Assembly: GCF_028401415.2 (NCBI RefSeq)
Contig: NZ_CP171821.2
Span: forward strand, 3,224,001 to 3,288,000
Length of the DNA stretch: 64,000 nt
Source: Glaciecola sp028401415
GTDB lineage: Bacteria > Pseudomonadota > Gammaproteobacteria > Enterobacterales > Alteromonadaceae
Direction of reading: 5' to 3'
In this document: one piece after another, positions 33,578-42,254 of the stretch
How the letters are laid out: each line of letters begins with the position of its first letter
How positions within the stretch are numbered: the stretch's first letter is position 1
The notes under the pieces: generated by a model
Told to the model about the DNA's origin: nothing
The model's input: only the letters and a program-made list of their open reading frames with translations
Databases searched by the model: none
Made by a program: the position numbers and the translations under genes

Positions 33578-35014
33578 ATGAGTGAACAGATTGAACAGGC
33601 GTTAGAGCGTAAATACGAAGCCGGTTTCTATTCTGAAATTGAATCAGAAACATTTGAAGCAGGCTTGGATGAGTCAGTTATCCGCCGTATCTCGCAAATG
33701 AAAGGTGAGCCTGAATGGATGCTGGCATGGCGTTTAAAAGCCTATGAAACCTGGCTTAAAATGGAGGAGCCGGAATGGGCACATGTGGATTATCCCAAAA
33801 TTGACTACCAAGCAATTTCATACTATTCCGCACCTAAAAGTATGGCGGATAAGCCTCAGTCTTTAGATGAAGTTGACCCTGAATTATTGCGCACCTATGA
33901 AAAGCTCGGCATTCCTTTACATGAACAAGAGATGCTGGCAGGCGTCGCGGTGGATGCTGTCTTCGATTCAGTGTCGGTGGTAACTACCTTTAGAGAAAAA
34001 CTCGAAGAAGCTGGCGTTATATTCTGCCCCATTTCTGAAGCGGTTCATAAATATCCCGAGCTGGTAAAAAAATACATTGGTTCCGTTGTGCCTCGCGCGG
34101 ATAATTATTTTGCAGCGCTTAACAGCGCAGTATTTACCGACGGCTCGTTTGTTTATATTCCAAAAGGCGTACGTTGCCCAATGGAGCTTTCGACCTATTT
34201 CCGTATTAACGAAATGAATACCGGTCAGTTCGAACGAACCCTTATTGTAGCAGAGGAAGGTAGCCATGTGAGCTACCTTGAGGGTTGCACTGCGCCTCAA
34301 CGCGACGAAAATCAGCTTCACGCAGCAGTTGTTGAGCTGGTGGCCTTAGATAACGCAACGATCAAATACTCCACCGTACAAAATTGGTATCCGGGCGATG
34401 AAAACGGAGTGGGTGGTATTTATAACTTTGTCACAAAACGCGGTATTTGCCACACCAACGCAAAAATTTCATGGACACAAGTAGAGACAGGTTCCGCCGT
34501 TACGTGGAAATATCCAAGCTGTGTCCTTAAAGGTGATAACAGCGTAGGGGAATTTTACTCGGTTGCACTGACTCGTGGACGTCAGCAGGCCGATACCGGC
34601 ACCAAAATGATTCATTTGGGTAAAAACACTCGCTCTACTATCATCTCTAAGGGTATTTCGGCGGGCAATAGCAACAACGCCTATCGCGGCCTTGTAAAAA
34701 TGGGGCCAAAAGCAGACGGCGCGCGCAACTTCACTGAGTGCGATTCATTACTCATTGGCGACACCTGCGGCGCGCACACCTTCCCATATATTGAAAGCAG
34801 AAACCCAAGCGCAATTGTTGAGCATGAAGCTACTACCTCTAAAGTCAGCGATGAGCAGCTGTTTTTGTGTCAACAGCGCGGGCTGGATCCAGAAAAAGCG
34901 GTATCAATGATTGTGAATGGATTCTGTAAAGAAGTATTCAAAGAGCTGCCGATGGAGTTTGCCGTCGAAGCAGGTAAGTTACTTGAGATAAGCCTAGAAG
35001 GGTCAGTGGGGTAG
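33578..35014 (+). CDS. sufB: Fe-S cluster scaffold subunit SufB
   Basis: 478 residues from ATG 33578 (AGGTGAG about 8 bases upstream). YFRINEMNTGQFERTLIVAE, SYLEGCTAPQRDENQLH and AVTWKYPSCVLKGDNS, with the conserved HEATTSKVSDEQLF near the end, are characteristic SufB segments. It forms the SufBC2D complex that builds clusters under iron limitation or oxidative stress. sufC starts two bases after its stop. Confidence 0.97.
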   Translation: MSEQIEQALERKYEAGFYSEIESETFEAGLDESVIRRISQMKGEPEWMLAWRLKAYETWLKMEEPEWAHVDYPKIDYQAISYYSAPKSMADKPQSLDEVDPELLRTYEKLGIPLHEQEMLAGVAVDAVFDSVSVVTTFREKLEEAGVIFCPISEAVHKYPELVKKYIGSVVPRADNYFAALNSAVFTDGSFVYIPKGVRCPMELSTYFRINEMNTGQFERTLIVAEEGSHVSYLEGCTAPQRDENQLHAAVVELVALDNATIKYSTVQNWYPGDENGVGGIYNFVTKRGICHTNAKISWTQVETGSAVTWKYPSCVLKGDNSVGEFYSVALTRGRQQADTGTKMIHLGKNTRSTIISKGISAGNSNNAYRGLVKMGPKADGARNFTECDSLLIGDTCGAHTFPYIESRNPSAIVEHEATTSKVSDEQLFLCQQRGLDPEKAVSMIVNGFCKEVFKELPMEFAVEAGKLLEISLEGSVG

Positions 35015-35016
35015 TC

Positions 35017-35778
35017 ATGTTAAAAATTAATAATCTGCACGCAAGTGTTGAAGATAAAACCATATTAAAAGGCTTAAACCTAGAAATAAAGCCAGGTGAA
35101 GTGCATGCCATCATGGGCCCTAATGGCGCGGGCAAAAGTACCCTTGGATATGTCTTGTCAGGCCGTGATGGCTATGAGGTCAAAGAAGGCGCGGTGTCGC
35201 TCAACGATCACGACTTGTTTGAAATGGAAATAGAAGAGCGTGCAAGCAATGGGTTGTTCTTAGCCTTTCAGTATCCGGTTGAAATTCCGGGCGTGAGCAA
35301 TATGGAGTTTATGAAAGAGTCGGTTAACGCAGTGCGTGAACAGCGAGGAGAGGAGCCACTCTCTGCGGCTGAGTTTTTGAAAATGGCAAAAGAAGCATGT
35401 AAGCAAGTTCAGCTTCCGCTCGACTTTTTAAAGCGTGGTGTTAACGAAGGTTTTTCAGGTGGTGAGAAAAAGCGTAACGAAATTATGCAGATGATTTTGT
35501 TAAAGCCTAGCCTTTGTATTTTAGACGAATCTGATTCTGGCCTCGATATTGATGCGCTCCAAGTGGTCGCAAATGGTGTCAACAGCCAGCGTGACGATAA
35601 GCGCAGTTTTATTGTGATCACCCACTATCAGCGTTTACTCGACTACATCAAGCCCGATTTTGTGCACATTCTTGCCAACGGCGAAATCGTTAAAAGCGGT
35701 GACGCCTCACTTGCACTTAAAGTTGAAAAAGAAGGCTATGCATTTTTAGGCAAAGAGTTCGAAGGAGTTGAGGCATGA
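35017..35778 (+). CDS. sufC: Fe-S assembly ATPase SufC
   Basis: 253 residues. Walker A MGPNGAGKST, signature FSGGEKKRNEI, Walker B LCILDESDSGLDIDAL and the H-loop ITHYQR are complete. It drives conformational change of the SufBC2D scaffold and is not a transporter. Its stop overlaps the sufD start by four bases. Confidence 0.97.
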   Translation: MLKINNLHASVEDKTILKGLNLEIKPGEVHAIMGPNGAGKSTLGYVLSGRDGYEVKEGAVSLNDHDLFEMEIEERASNGLFLAFQYPVEIPGVSNMEFMKESVNAVREQRGEEPLSAAEFLKMAKEACKQVQLPLDFLKRGVNEGFSGGEKKRNEIMQMILLKPSLCILDESDSGLDIDALQVVANGVNSQRDDKRSFIVITHYQRLLDYIKPDFVHILANGEIVKSGDASLALKVEKEGYAFLGKEFEGVEA

Positions 35779-37043
35779 GTCAATGGCTAAACAAGGTTAT
35801 TGATGATGCAGCACAGGTGCAAGACTATCTTGCGCCAATGCGTCAACAAGCCCTTGATACCTTGCGCTCACAAGGCTGGCCATCGGGGCGCAATGAGGCG
35901 TGGCGCTTTACGCTGCTAAGTTCGCTCAAAGAACGCAATGCTAAGCATTTGGTCAATAATAGCAATGTGAGTACTCACTCTGCTCCAGCAATAGACGGAC
36001 TCTCGCTCATTGACATTGTGTTTGTTGATGGTCACTTGGTCACAGACCTTAAGGCCTTAAGCTTGCCCACCGGCCTGCATATTCATTCCTTATCGAATGC
36101 CCCAGCGGACACGCAAACTCAGATCGCAACACTGTTCGGTCATGTTAAGCCACAGCGTCATCTCTTTGGTTTGGTAAACGATGCCCTTTGTCAGCAAGGC
36201 GTATATATTGAGGTGGAAGCGGGCGCACATATTGATATCCCTGTGCGGCTGGTCAATTTAGCCACTCAAGATACTGACGGGCACACGCGTGCTCTGGTCA
36301 ATATGGGCAAAAACAGCAAATGCGCTGTGATTGAATACGGCAGCGGCAGCGAGCAAAGTTTTACCACCGCATTCGCAGAATACCTGATTGGAGAGTCAGC
36401 CTCCCTTGAGCATTACCGCTTTGCGTTTTTTACTCAAGATGCCAAGCAAGTCGGCGGTAGCCACTTCAGTTTACAAAATTCAGCACGATTGAATTCGACT
36501 TTGGTGGGCTATGGAAGCGAGCTTTCGCGGGTGGATGTGGATATTATCCATGCTGGCGAGCACGCTAAAGCAAAAATGAACGCGATTTATTTGCTCGCTG
36601 AAGGTGAGTTGTTTGACCTACACTCGACTATTGAACACGCCATGCCTAATGGCACCACCCAAGAGAATGCCAGAGGCATCGTGGGTGACAAAGCCAGAGC
36701 CGTGTTTAATGGACGCATTCACATTCACCGTGATGCACAAAAAACCCTGGCCGAACTAAACAATCGTAATTTGTTGCTTTCGCGAAGAGCCATGATCAAC
36801 ACCAAGCCCGAGCTTGAAATATACGCCGACGATGTGCAATGCGCCCACGGTGCCACGGTGGCTGAAATTGAAGAGCAGGCGCTTTATTATCTATTAAGTC
36901 GCGGTATCAAGCGTTCTAAGGCGCTTGTAATGCTTAATTTTGGCTTTATTCAAGAGTTAGTAAATGCAATTCCAAACGAAGCTATCCGAGACTGGTTATT
37001 GCCCAAATTAAGTGAGCGATTTGAAAGCATGGAGGTTAAATGA
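35775..37043 (+). CDS. sufD: Fe-S assembly subunit SufD
   Basis: 422 residues. The N-terminal SufD helices contain GWPSGRNEAWRFTLLS, and the C-terminal beta-helix includes FNGRIHIHRDAQKTLAELNN and the strongly conserved QCAHGATVAEIEEQALYYL with FGFIQELVNAI. It is the SufB-like partner needed for iron entry. It overlaps both neighbouring genes by four bases. Confidence 0.96.
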   Translation: MSQWLNKVIDDAAQVQDYLAPMRQQALDTLRSQGWPSGRNEAWRFTLLSSLKERNAKHLVNNSNVSTHSAPAIDGLSLIDIVFVDGHLVTDLKALSLPTGLHIHSLSNAPADTQTQIATLFGHVKPQRHLFGLVNDALCQQGVYIEVEAGAHIDIPVRLVNLATQDTDGHTRALVNMGKNSKCAVIEYGSGSEQSFTTAFAEYLIGESASLEHYRFAFFTQDAKQVGGSHFSLQNSARLNSTLVGYGSELSRVDVDIIHAGEHAKAKMNAIYLLAEGELFDLHSTIEHAMPNGTTQENARGIVGDKARAVFNGRIHIHRDAQKTLAELNNRNLLLSRRAMINTKPELEIYADDVQCAHGATVAEIEEQALYYLLSRGIKRSKALVMLNFGFIQELVNAIPNEAIRDWLLPKLSERFESMEVK

Positions 37044-38257
37044 GCCTTGATGTAGCTGCGCTTCGTGCGCAGTTTCCTGTGTTAAATCGCACTATAGACG
37101 GCAAGCCTTTGGTGTATCTCGATAATGCTGCAACGACTCAAAAGCCGCAAGCGGTCATTGATGCCATCGTCGACTTTTATACGCAGTGTAATGCAAACGT
37201 GCATCGCGGTGCACATCATTTATCCGACGAAGCGACTCGCCGCTATGAAAAAGCGCGTGACACTGTTGCTGCATTTATAGGTGCGCCTCACAGAGAAGAA
37301 GTGATATGGACCAGTGGCACAACCGAAGCCATAAACCTTGTTGCAAATGGTGCAGGACAATTGTTAAAAGCTGGTGATGAAGTGATTGTGACGGAAATGG
37401 AGCATCACGCAAATCTCGTTACTTGGCAGCAAGCGTGTAAAAGAAGCGGTGCTAGTTTAAAAGTATGCCCGATGTTTGAATCGGGCGAGCTAGATAGAGA
37501 CGCGTTTGATGCTTTGTTGAGTGACAATACGCGTTTAGTTGCCTTTCCTCACGTATCCAATGCTCTGGGTACGGTCAATCCGATTAAACTGCTCACCGCA
37601 AAAGCCAAAGAAAAAGACGCTTTAGTGCTGATTGATGGCGCGCAAGGTATCGCCCATGGTGGCGTGGATGTTGATGATATTGGCTGTGATTTTTATGCCT
37701 TCTCAGGCCATAAAATTTTTGCACCGACGGGTGTAGGCGTACTGTGGGGCAAAAAGTCGGTTTTAGAAACATGGCCAGTGTGGCAAACCGGCGGCGAAAT
37801 GATCCAAGATGTGGATTACGATCATGCCACGTGGGGCGCACTGCCGAACAGGCTTGAAGCGGGTACCCCCAACATTGCTGGTGTGATTGGCTTAGGAGCG
37901 GCGGTACAATGGCTTTCTCAACAAGACATACCCGCCTTGCAGGCGCACGAGAAAGCCTTGCTTGAGTATGCAAACGAGCAAGCAGCAACCATGGAAGGCA
38001 TGAAAATTGTCGGCACCGCAAAAGACAAAATAGGCGTGATGAGCTTTTTACTCAATGGCGCACACCCTGCCGATATCGGTTTTATACTAGACAAACAAGG
38101 CGTGGCTATTCGCACCGGCGACAATTGTGCACAACCGCTTATGAAGCGTTTAGGCATTCCTGGTACAGCAAGAGCGTCATTTTCAATATATAATACCCAC
38201 GAAGAGATAGACCAGCTTTTTGCTGCGCTTAAAAAAGCCAAGATGATGTTGGCTTAG
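37040..38257 (+). CDS. sufS: Cysteine desulfurase SufS
   Basis: 405 residues. VYLDNAATTQKPQ, EHHANLVTWQ, the PLP lysine in FYAFSGHKIFAPTGVG and the persulfide cysteine in RTGDNCAQPLMKR mark a type II desulfurase. It removes sulfur from cysteine and passes it to SufE, which is encoded later in the operon. Confidence 0.97.
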   Translation: MSLDVAALRAQFPVLNRTIDGKPLVYLDNAATTQKPQAVIDAIVDFYTQCNANVHRGAHHLSDEATRRYEKARDTVAAFIGAPHREEVIWTSGTTEAINLVANGAGQLLKAGDEVIVTEMEHHANLVTWQQACKRSGASLKVCPMFESGELDRDAFDALLSDNTRLVAFPHVSNALGTVNPIKLLTAKAKEKDALVLIDGAQGIAHGGVDVDDIGCDFYAFSGHKIFAPTGVGVLWGKKSVLETWPVWQTGGEMIQDVDYDHATWGALPNRLEAGTPNIAGVIGLGAAVQWLSQQDIPALQAHEKALLEYANEQAATMEGMKIVGTAKDKIGVMSFLLNGAHPADIGFILDKQGVAIRTGDNCAQPLMKRLGIPGTARASFSIYNTHEEIDQLFAALKKAKMMLA

Positions 38258-38265
38258 GAGACATG

Positions 38266-38622
38266 ATGAGTGTAGAAACGTTTGTTCCCAATACCCAAGT
38301 AATTTCGATGACCGACAGCGCTATCCGTCATTTTGAAAATAAACTTCAATCTAAGCCGGATAGCATTATTCGCTTTTCAACAAAGATGAGCGGCTGCACA
38401 GGTTATGCTTACGTGCTTGATTTCGCCGATGCACCTCAAGACGGCGACGAAGTGATTGAGTTCAGCGATAATCTAACCGTTGCCATAGCATCAGATGCGG
38501 TGGCTTTGATTCGAGACACCGAAATTGACTACGTAAAAGAAGGCGTGAATGGCATTATTCAGTACAACAACCCCAATGTAGTCAACGAGTGCGGCTGCGG
38601 TGAAAGTTTCAACGTAGGCTAG
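38266..38622 (+). CDS. sufA: A-type Fe-S carrier, SufA-like
   Basis: 118 residues from ATG 38266 (GGAGA five bases before; ATG 38263 is too near). HesB/IscA fold: MTDSAIRHFENKL, KMSGCTGYAYVLDF and the C-terminal NECGCGESF supply the three cysteines that carry the cluster. It differs from IscA in the long N-terminal tail and the acidic middle. It lies eight bases after sufS. Confidence 0.93.
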   Translation: MSVETFVPNTQVISMTDSAIRHFENKLQSKPDSIIRFSTKMSGCTGYAYVLDFADAPQDGDEVIEFSDNLTVAIASDAVALIRDTEIDYVKEGVNGIIQYNNPNVVNECGCGESFNVG

Positions 38623-38656
38623 CGCCAAAACATAATAAAGGGTAATCAAAAGCAGT

Positions 38657-39190
38657 ATGCAACAAAAAATGGTCGTCACCGAGCGTGACTGTAAAGCGCG
38701 ATTGGTCCCTGCCGGCAACCCAGCAACCATTCCCAAAGGCGAATTCGTCAACATCACGCAAGACTTAGGCGGAAACTACACCGTAACTTGGCGTGGAAAT
38801 ATGTATCGAATTGACGGCACTGATGCTGAGGCAATCGGTCGCAAATCTTTGAATTTGTCTTTCGAAACACCCGCCGACGGTAACATAGACGAAAAGCAAG
38901 TTTGGGAAGCGCTTGAAAGCGTGTTTGACCCTGAGATCCCAATTAACCTTGTTTCTCTAGGCTTAATTTATGATGTAACCATTGACCAAAACGCAAAGTG
39001 CGTGAATATCAACATGACGCTAACGGCGCCTGGTTGCGGCATGGGACCGGTGCTGGTAGGTGATGTTGAATACAGAGTGAACATGGTGCCCTTTGTGGAT
39101 GAGGTGAAAGTCGAGCTAGTGTTTGACCCACCTTGGTCTCGTGAAATGATGAGCGAAGAAGCTCAGCTCGAAGCGGGACTGTTTTTTTAA
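38657..39190 (+). CDS. sufT: Fe-S maturation protein SufT (DUF59/MIP18)
   Basis: 177 residues. The first 85 residues are the SufT-specific head (TERDCKARLVPAGNPATIP, YTVTWRGNMYRIDG). The second half is the MIP18 domain, VFDPEIPINLVSLGLIYDV and TAPGCGMGPVL with its reactive cysteine. It helps cluster delivery to client proteins. Confidence 0.95.
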   Translation: MQQKMVVTERDCKARLVPAGNPATIPKGEFVNITQDLGGNYTVTWRGNMYRIDGTDAEAIGRKSLNLSFETPADGNIDEKQVWEALESVFDPEIPINLVSLGLIYDVTIDQNAKCVNINMTLTAPGCGMGPVLVGDVEYRVNMVPFVDEVKVELVFDPPWSREMMSEEAQLEAGLFF

Positions 39191-39296
39191 GCGCGCTATA
39201 ATGACTTAGATACGCAAAAGTGACGCGAACAAAGAAGCACTTTCTAGCCCTTGCCTGACAAAGGCGATACCCAGTTAAGAATAAACAGGAACCAGC

Positions 39297-39707
39297 ATGC
39301 AGTTACCCACAAGTGAAGAGATTATTGATGATTTGGCGTTTTTCGACGATTGGGAACAGCGTTATCAATACATCATCGACTTGGGAAAGCACGTGCCGGG
39401 TTTGCCTGAAGATGCGCGCACGCCCGATAAATTAGTTAAGGGTTGCCAAAGTAGTGTATGGCTTCAAGCCCAGCAAATCGAAGGTAAGTTTCAATTTGAA
39501 GTAGATAGCGATGCCGTGATTGTGCAAGGACTGCTAGCGCTTGTTCTTGCGGCCTATAACAACCAGTCACCTCAAGACATTCTGCAGTTTGATATTGATG
39601 GCTACTTTGCCGAGCTTGACTTAGAGCGTCATATTACCCCCACTCGAGGCAACGGCTTGCGCGCCATTGTGGGTAAAATTCGTGAAATGGCGCAAAAAGC
39701 GGCATAA
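39297..39707 (+). CDS. sufE: Sulfur acceptor SufE
   Basis: 136 residues. DWEQRYQYIIDLGKHVPGLP and the active cysteine in LVKGCQSSVWLQA match SufE. It takes persulfide sulfur from SufS and boosts its activity. It follows sufT after a 106-bp gap, so it may have an own weak promoter; it still closes the suf group. Confidence 0.95.
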   Translation: MQLPTSEEIIDDLAFFDDWEQRYQYIIDLGKHVPGLPEDARTPDKLVKGCQSSVWLQAQQIEGKFQFEVDSDAVIVQGLLALVLAAYNNQSPQDILQFDIDGYFAELDLERHITPTRGNGLRAIVGKIREMAQKAA

Positions 39708-39763
39708 TCAACAGTCTTGGCCATCTGTTGGGTGTAAGGCCCAATTCATAAAAAGGAAAGCTC

Positions 39764-40219
39764 GTGCAAGCTACAGATGCAGCGCTCATGCTCATTCAGA
39801 CTGCCCTAGCACCCGTGTTTTTAATTGTGGGTATAGGCACGCTTTTGAATGTCATCACCGCAAGACTGTCTCGTATTGTTGATCGAGTACGCTGGTTTGA
39901 ATCACCCGAAAAAAACTGCGTTGCCTTAGCCCGTCAGCACGAGCTAAAAGCACTTTCTAGGCGCATGCGCTGGGCAAATACGGCGGTTAACCTACTCACA
40001 GGTGCTGCGGTTATTGTGTGCATCAATATATTTTTGATCATGGTTGAAGGCTATTTTAGCCTTGGACTGGATGCATGGATATTAGGATCGTTTGCCAGCT
40101 CGGTGGTTTTACTGTCTTTTGGTATGCTAAGTTTTTTTGCAGAAGTGAGCGTGGCCACCGCTTCTTTAAAAGTGACGAAGTCATACATATCCGAAACAGC
40201 CGACGATGACAAACGCTAA
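39764..40219 (+). CDS. DUF2721 membrane protein
   Basis: 151 residues starting at GTG 39764, with AAGGAAAG as ribosome binding site. The stretch PVFLIVGIGTLLNVITARLSRIVDRVRW and two later membrane helices (about 70-93 and 102-124) are typical of DUF2721 proteins, whose function is unknown. The stop overlaps the arfB start by 14 bases. Confidence 0.85.
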   Translation: MQATDAALMLIQTALAPVFLIVGIGTLLNVITARLSRIVDRVRWFESPEKNCVALARQHELKALSRRMRWANTAVNLLTGAAVIVCINIFLIMVEGYFSLGLDAWILGSFASSVVLLSFGMLSFFAEVSVATASLKVTKSYISETADDDKR

Positions 40220-40619
40220 ACCCCCCGTACATATCGATGAAAGTGACTACGAACTAAGCGCTATACGCTCCGCGGGCAGTGGCGGACAAAACGTCAATAA
40301 AGTGTCTACCGCCATTCATTTACGCTTCGACATTCACCAAAGTCACTTAGACGATAAATATAAGGCCCGACTGCTTGCGCTGAAGGATTCGCGCATTAGT
40401 AAAGAGGGCATACTAATTATCAAGGCGCAAAGTTACCGCACTCAAGAGCTAAATAAAGAAGATGCGATCAAGCGTTTGAAGGACATTATACGCTCAGTAA
40501 TGGTTGAACCAAAAAAACGTAAGCCCACGCGGCCAAGCCTCAATGCAAAAAAGAAGCGTGTGGATAGCAAAAAACGCGTTGGCACCAAAAAAATCTTACG
40601 GGGCAAAATCGATTATTAA
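40206..40619 (+). CDS. arfB: Ribosome-rescue release factor ArfB
   Basis: 137 residues. GSGGQNVNK holds the GGQ motif that hydrolyses peptidyl-tRNA, and the basic C-terminal tail (KKRKPTRPSLNAKKKRVDSK) is the part that enters the empty mRNA channel. It frees ribosomes stalled without a stop codon. It overlaps the DUF2721 gene and is followed after three bases by a small gene of unknown function. Confidence 0.95.
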   Translation: MTNAKPPVHIDESDYELSAIRSAGSGGQNVNKVSTAIHLRFDIHQSHLDDKYKARLLALKDSRISKEGILIIKAQSYRTQELNKEDAIKRLKDIIRSVMVEPKKRKPTRPSLNAKKKRVDSKKRVGTKKILRGKIDY

Positions 40620-40622
40620 GAC

Positions 40623-40994
40623 ATGAGAAAGTCAGAAAAGAAGCTAGAAAAACGGCTTATAAAAGCGCTTACACAAGTGTGTGAACAAGCCAAATTTGAC
40701 CTCACAGGTTTTCAGTGGCTGACGCATCGAGCTGATTTTTCACGTTTTCCTCAAAGCTTAATGGTGCATTGTATTTTTGATACAAAAGCGTCTATGACAA
40801 CGGGGAATGCGGATACTGACCTGCAACACTATTTTGCTCAAGCAATTGAATCTAATATGGTGCAAGTTGGCATCGAATTTACTGGCAGTGAGCGGGATCA
40901 TGCTATGATTAATCGCGTGATACTAGACAACGAAGAAGACTGCCAAGCGCAGCACAGCGGAAACTGGAATAAGAGGATTCACCATGCGCATTAA
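40623..40994 (+). CDS. Conserved small protein, unknown function
   Basis: 123 residues. The start KKLEKRLIKALTQVCEQAK is basic and helical; the middle is WLTHRADFSRFPQSLMVHCIFD. Similar proteins occur next to arfB and def in related bacteria, but I cannot name a function. It has no signal peptide. Its last 70 codons and the start of the next gene are duplicated 2.3 kb downstream (43083-43303), so the end of this gene was involved in the arrival of module copy 1. Confidence 0.7.
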   Translation: MRKSEKKLEKRLIKALTQVCEQAKFDLTGFQWLTHRADFSRFPQSLMVHCIFDTKASMTTGNADTDLQHYFAQAIESNMVQVGIEFTGSERDHAMINRVILDNEEDCQAQHSGNWNKRIHHAH

Positions 40995-41002
40995 ACAACT
41001 CG
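40900..41002 (+). repeat. 103-bp direct repeat, copy 1
   Basis: Matches 43201-43303 at 102 of 103 positions (one G/A change at 40917). It covers the last codons of the 123-aa gene, the def ribosome binding site and the first six def codons. A more divergent similarity extends about 115 bases upstream. Confidence 0.95.
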
Positions 41003-41106
41003 TTAATGCTAATGAGACGAAAAGAGATTTTCTCGCCAGAGATTGTCAACCAGAATTTTTCAAAAATAGATTTTATTTCAATAATACTAGTCATCCAGTC
41101 TTATGA
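40984..41106 (+). pseudogene. Deformylase start stub left by duplication
   Basis: The first six codons MRIKQL are identical to def at 43285, then the frame runs into unrelated sequence and stops after 40 codons. It has the intact def ribosome binding site, so a short junk peptide may be made. Confidence 0.75.
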
Positions 41107-41136
41107 ATAATAACACAGTTTTTCTTCCTTATGCGT

Positions 41137-42237
41137 TTACTCCTCTCCTTGTAAACGAGCAATGTGGCGAGTCATACAATCGTTTTGTTGCAAATGTGAT
41201 TCTGCCCACACTTTGTCAAGCCCCAAGTTACCTATGGTGCCGCTAGATTCCCACAAAACTATCGCTATCGTTGCATCGTAAATTTTCTTTGCCACTGGCG
41301 GTTTTTCAGTGAAGCTGATTGGTTCCAAGTATATTTTCTCTCGTTCCAAATCAAGTGACGTCTCAAGTGCGAGCGCATTCGTTGCTATATTCTCTAACTC
41401 TTTGTCAGAAAACAAAACACTTGGCGCCAGAGCACCTTGCAACGCTTCGCTTCCTTCAGCTATAGATATGAGTGCAGTTAGACCACTGGGGTCAAGCTGA
41501 CTAAGGCCAAACTCAGTATAAACAAGCGCTTGATTAATCCTTTGCTTGATATAGTCGTTTATAGTCTTTTCGTATTGAAATTCTAACTCTGCTTCTGCTA
41601 ACACTATTGATAATAGCGTGGGTATACTTTCTGCGGTCTTCCCCCGTATCAAAAGTTGTTCGGCGTACTTACGCTTGGCATCAATATCTACCCCGTCATC
41701 TTTTTTAAGGATTGCAGTCATAGCGAACGTATCCCCTTCTTCAGCCAATTCTTCCAACCGTTCAGCACTTATAGTAAGATATGGCTCAATAAGATGAGCG
41801 TTACCAGCTGACTCAACGCTGTATTCGAGAAAAGGATTGGCGCCGTAAGTATCAATCTCTTTTGCTTCGACGATCAGTGAACCGCGCTGGAGATCCCATT
41901 CATTTCTTGCTTGGATAAATCTAAAAAGCTCCGATTCTTTAAGATCATTGAATGCGATACACCAAGAGTCCTCTAAATTGCTTTTTGTGTTGCGGGAAAC
42001 TAATTGTGGTTTATTTTGCTCTTCAACCCCAAGCTGCCCCTTTCGCGCATAATTCGTGTCATTTTCGCTTTCGACAATAGTTGTTTCATGCGATTGCGTG
42101 TCGGTCTTTGGCGTGAGCTGTTCCGTATTTAGGTGTGGGCTGTCATAAAAACTTGTAGAGAACCTTATGAAGGCCATCACAGTTAAAAAGCACAATCCAG
42201 CTAACGCTGCAAATAAAAGAACTGTTTTTTTGTTCAT
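41137..42237 (-). CDS. Membrane-anchored partner B of module copy 1
   Basis: 366 residues from ATG 42237 (AAAGGAC eight bases upstream). Residues 6-23 form a single membrane anchor or uncleaved signal; a polar stretch of 70 residues follows, then a helical domain. It is clearly related to the protein at 44730-45824: both have WC(I/F)A then EWD(L/V)QRG, N(A/E)HL(I/L)xPY, AxKLL-type repeats and a late cysteine (NDC here, NSC there). The helical part resembles Sel1/TPR repeats in look only. It starts 17 bases after the secreted gene A, in the same operon. Family and function unrecognised; partner or protective protein is inference. Confidence 0.75.
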   Translation of the reverse strand: MNKKTVLLFAALAGLCFLTVMAFIRFSTSFYDSPHLNTEQLTPKTDTQSHETTIVESENDTNYARKGQLGVEEQNKPQLVSRNTKSNLEDSWCIAFNDLKESELFRFIQARNEWDLQRGSLIVEAKEIDTYGANPFLEYSVESAGNAHLIEPYLTISAERLEELAEEGDTFAMTAILKKDDGVDIDAKRKYAEQLLIRGKTAESIPTLLSIVLAEAELEFQYEKTINDYIKQRINQALVYTEFGLSQLDPSGLTALISIAEGSEALQGALAPSVLFSDKELENIATNALALETSLDLEREKIYLEPISFTEKPPVAKKIYDATIAIVLWESSGTIGNLGLDKVWAESHLQQNDCMTRHIARLQGEE

Positions 42238-42254
42238 AATTTGTCCTTTGTCAA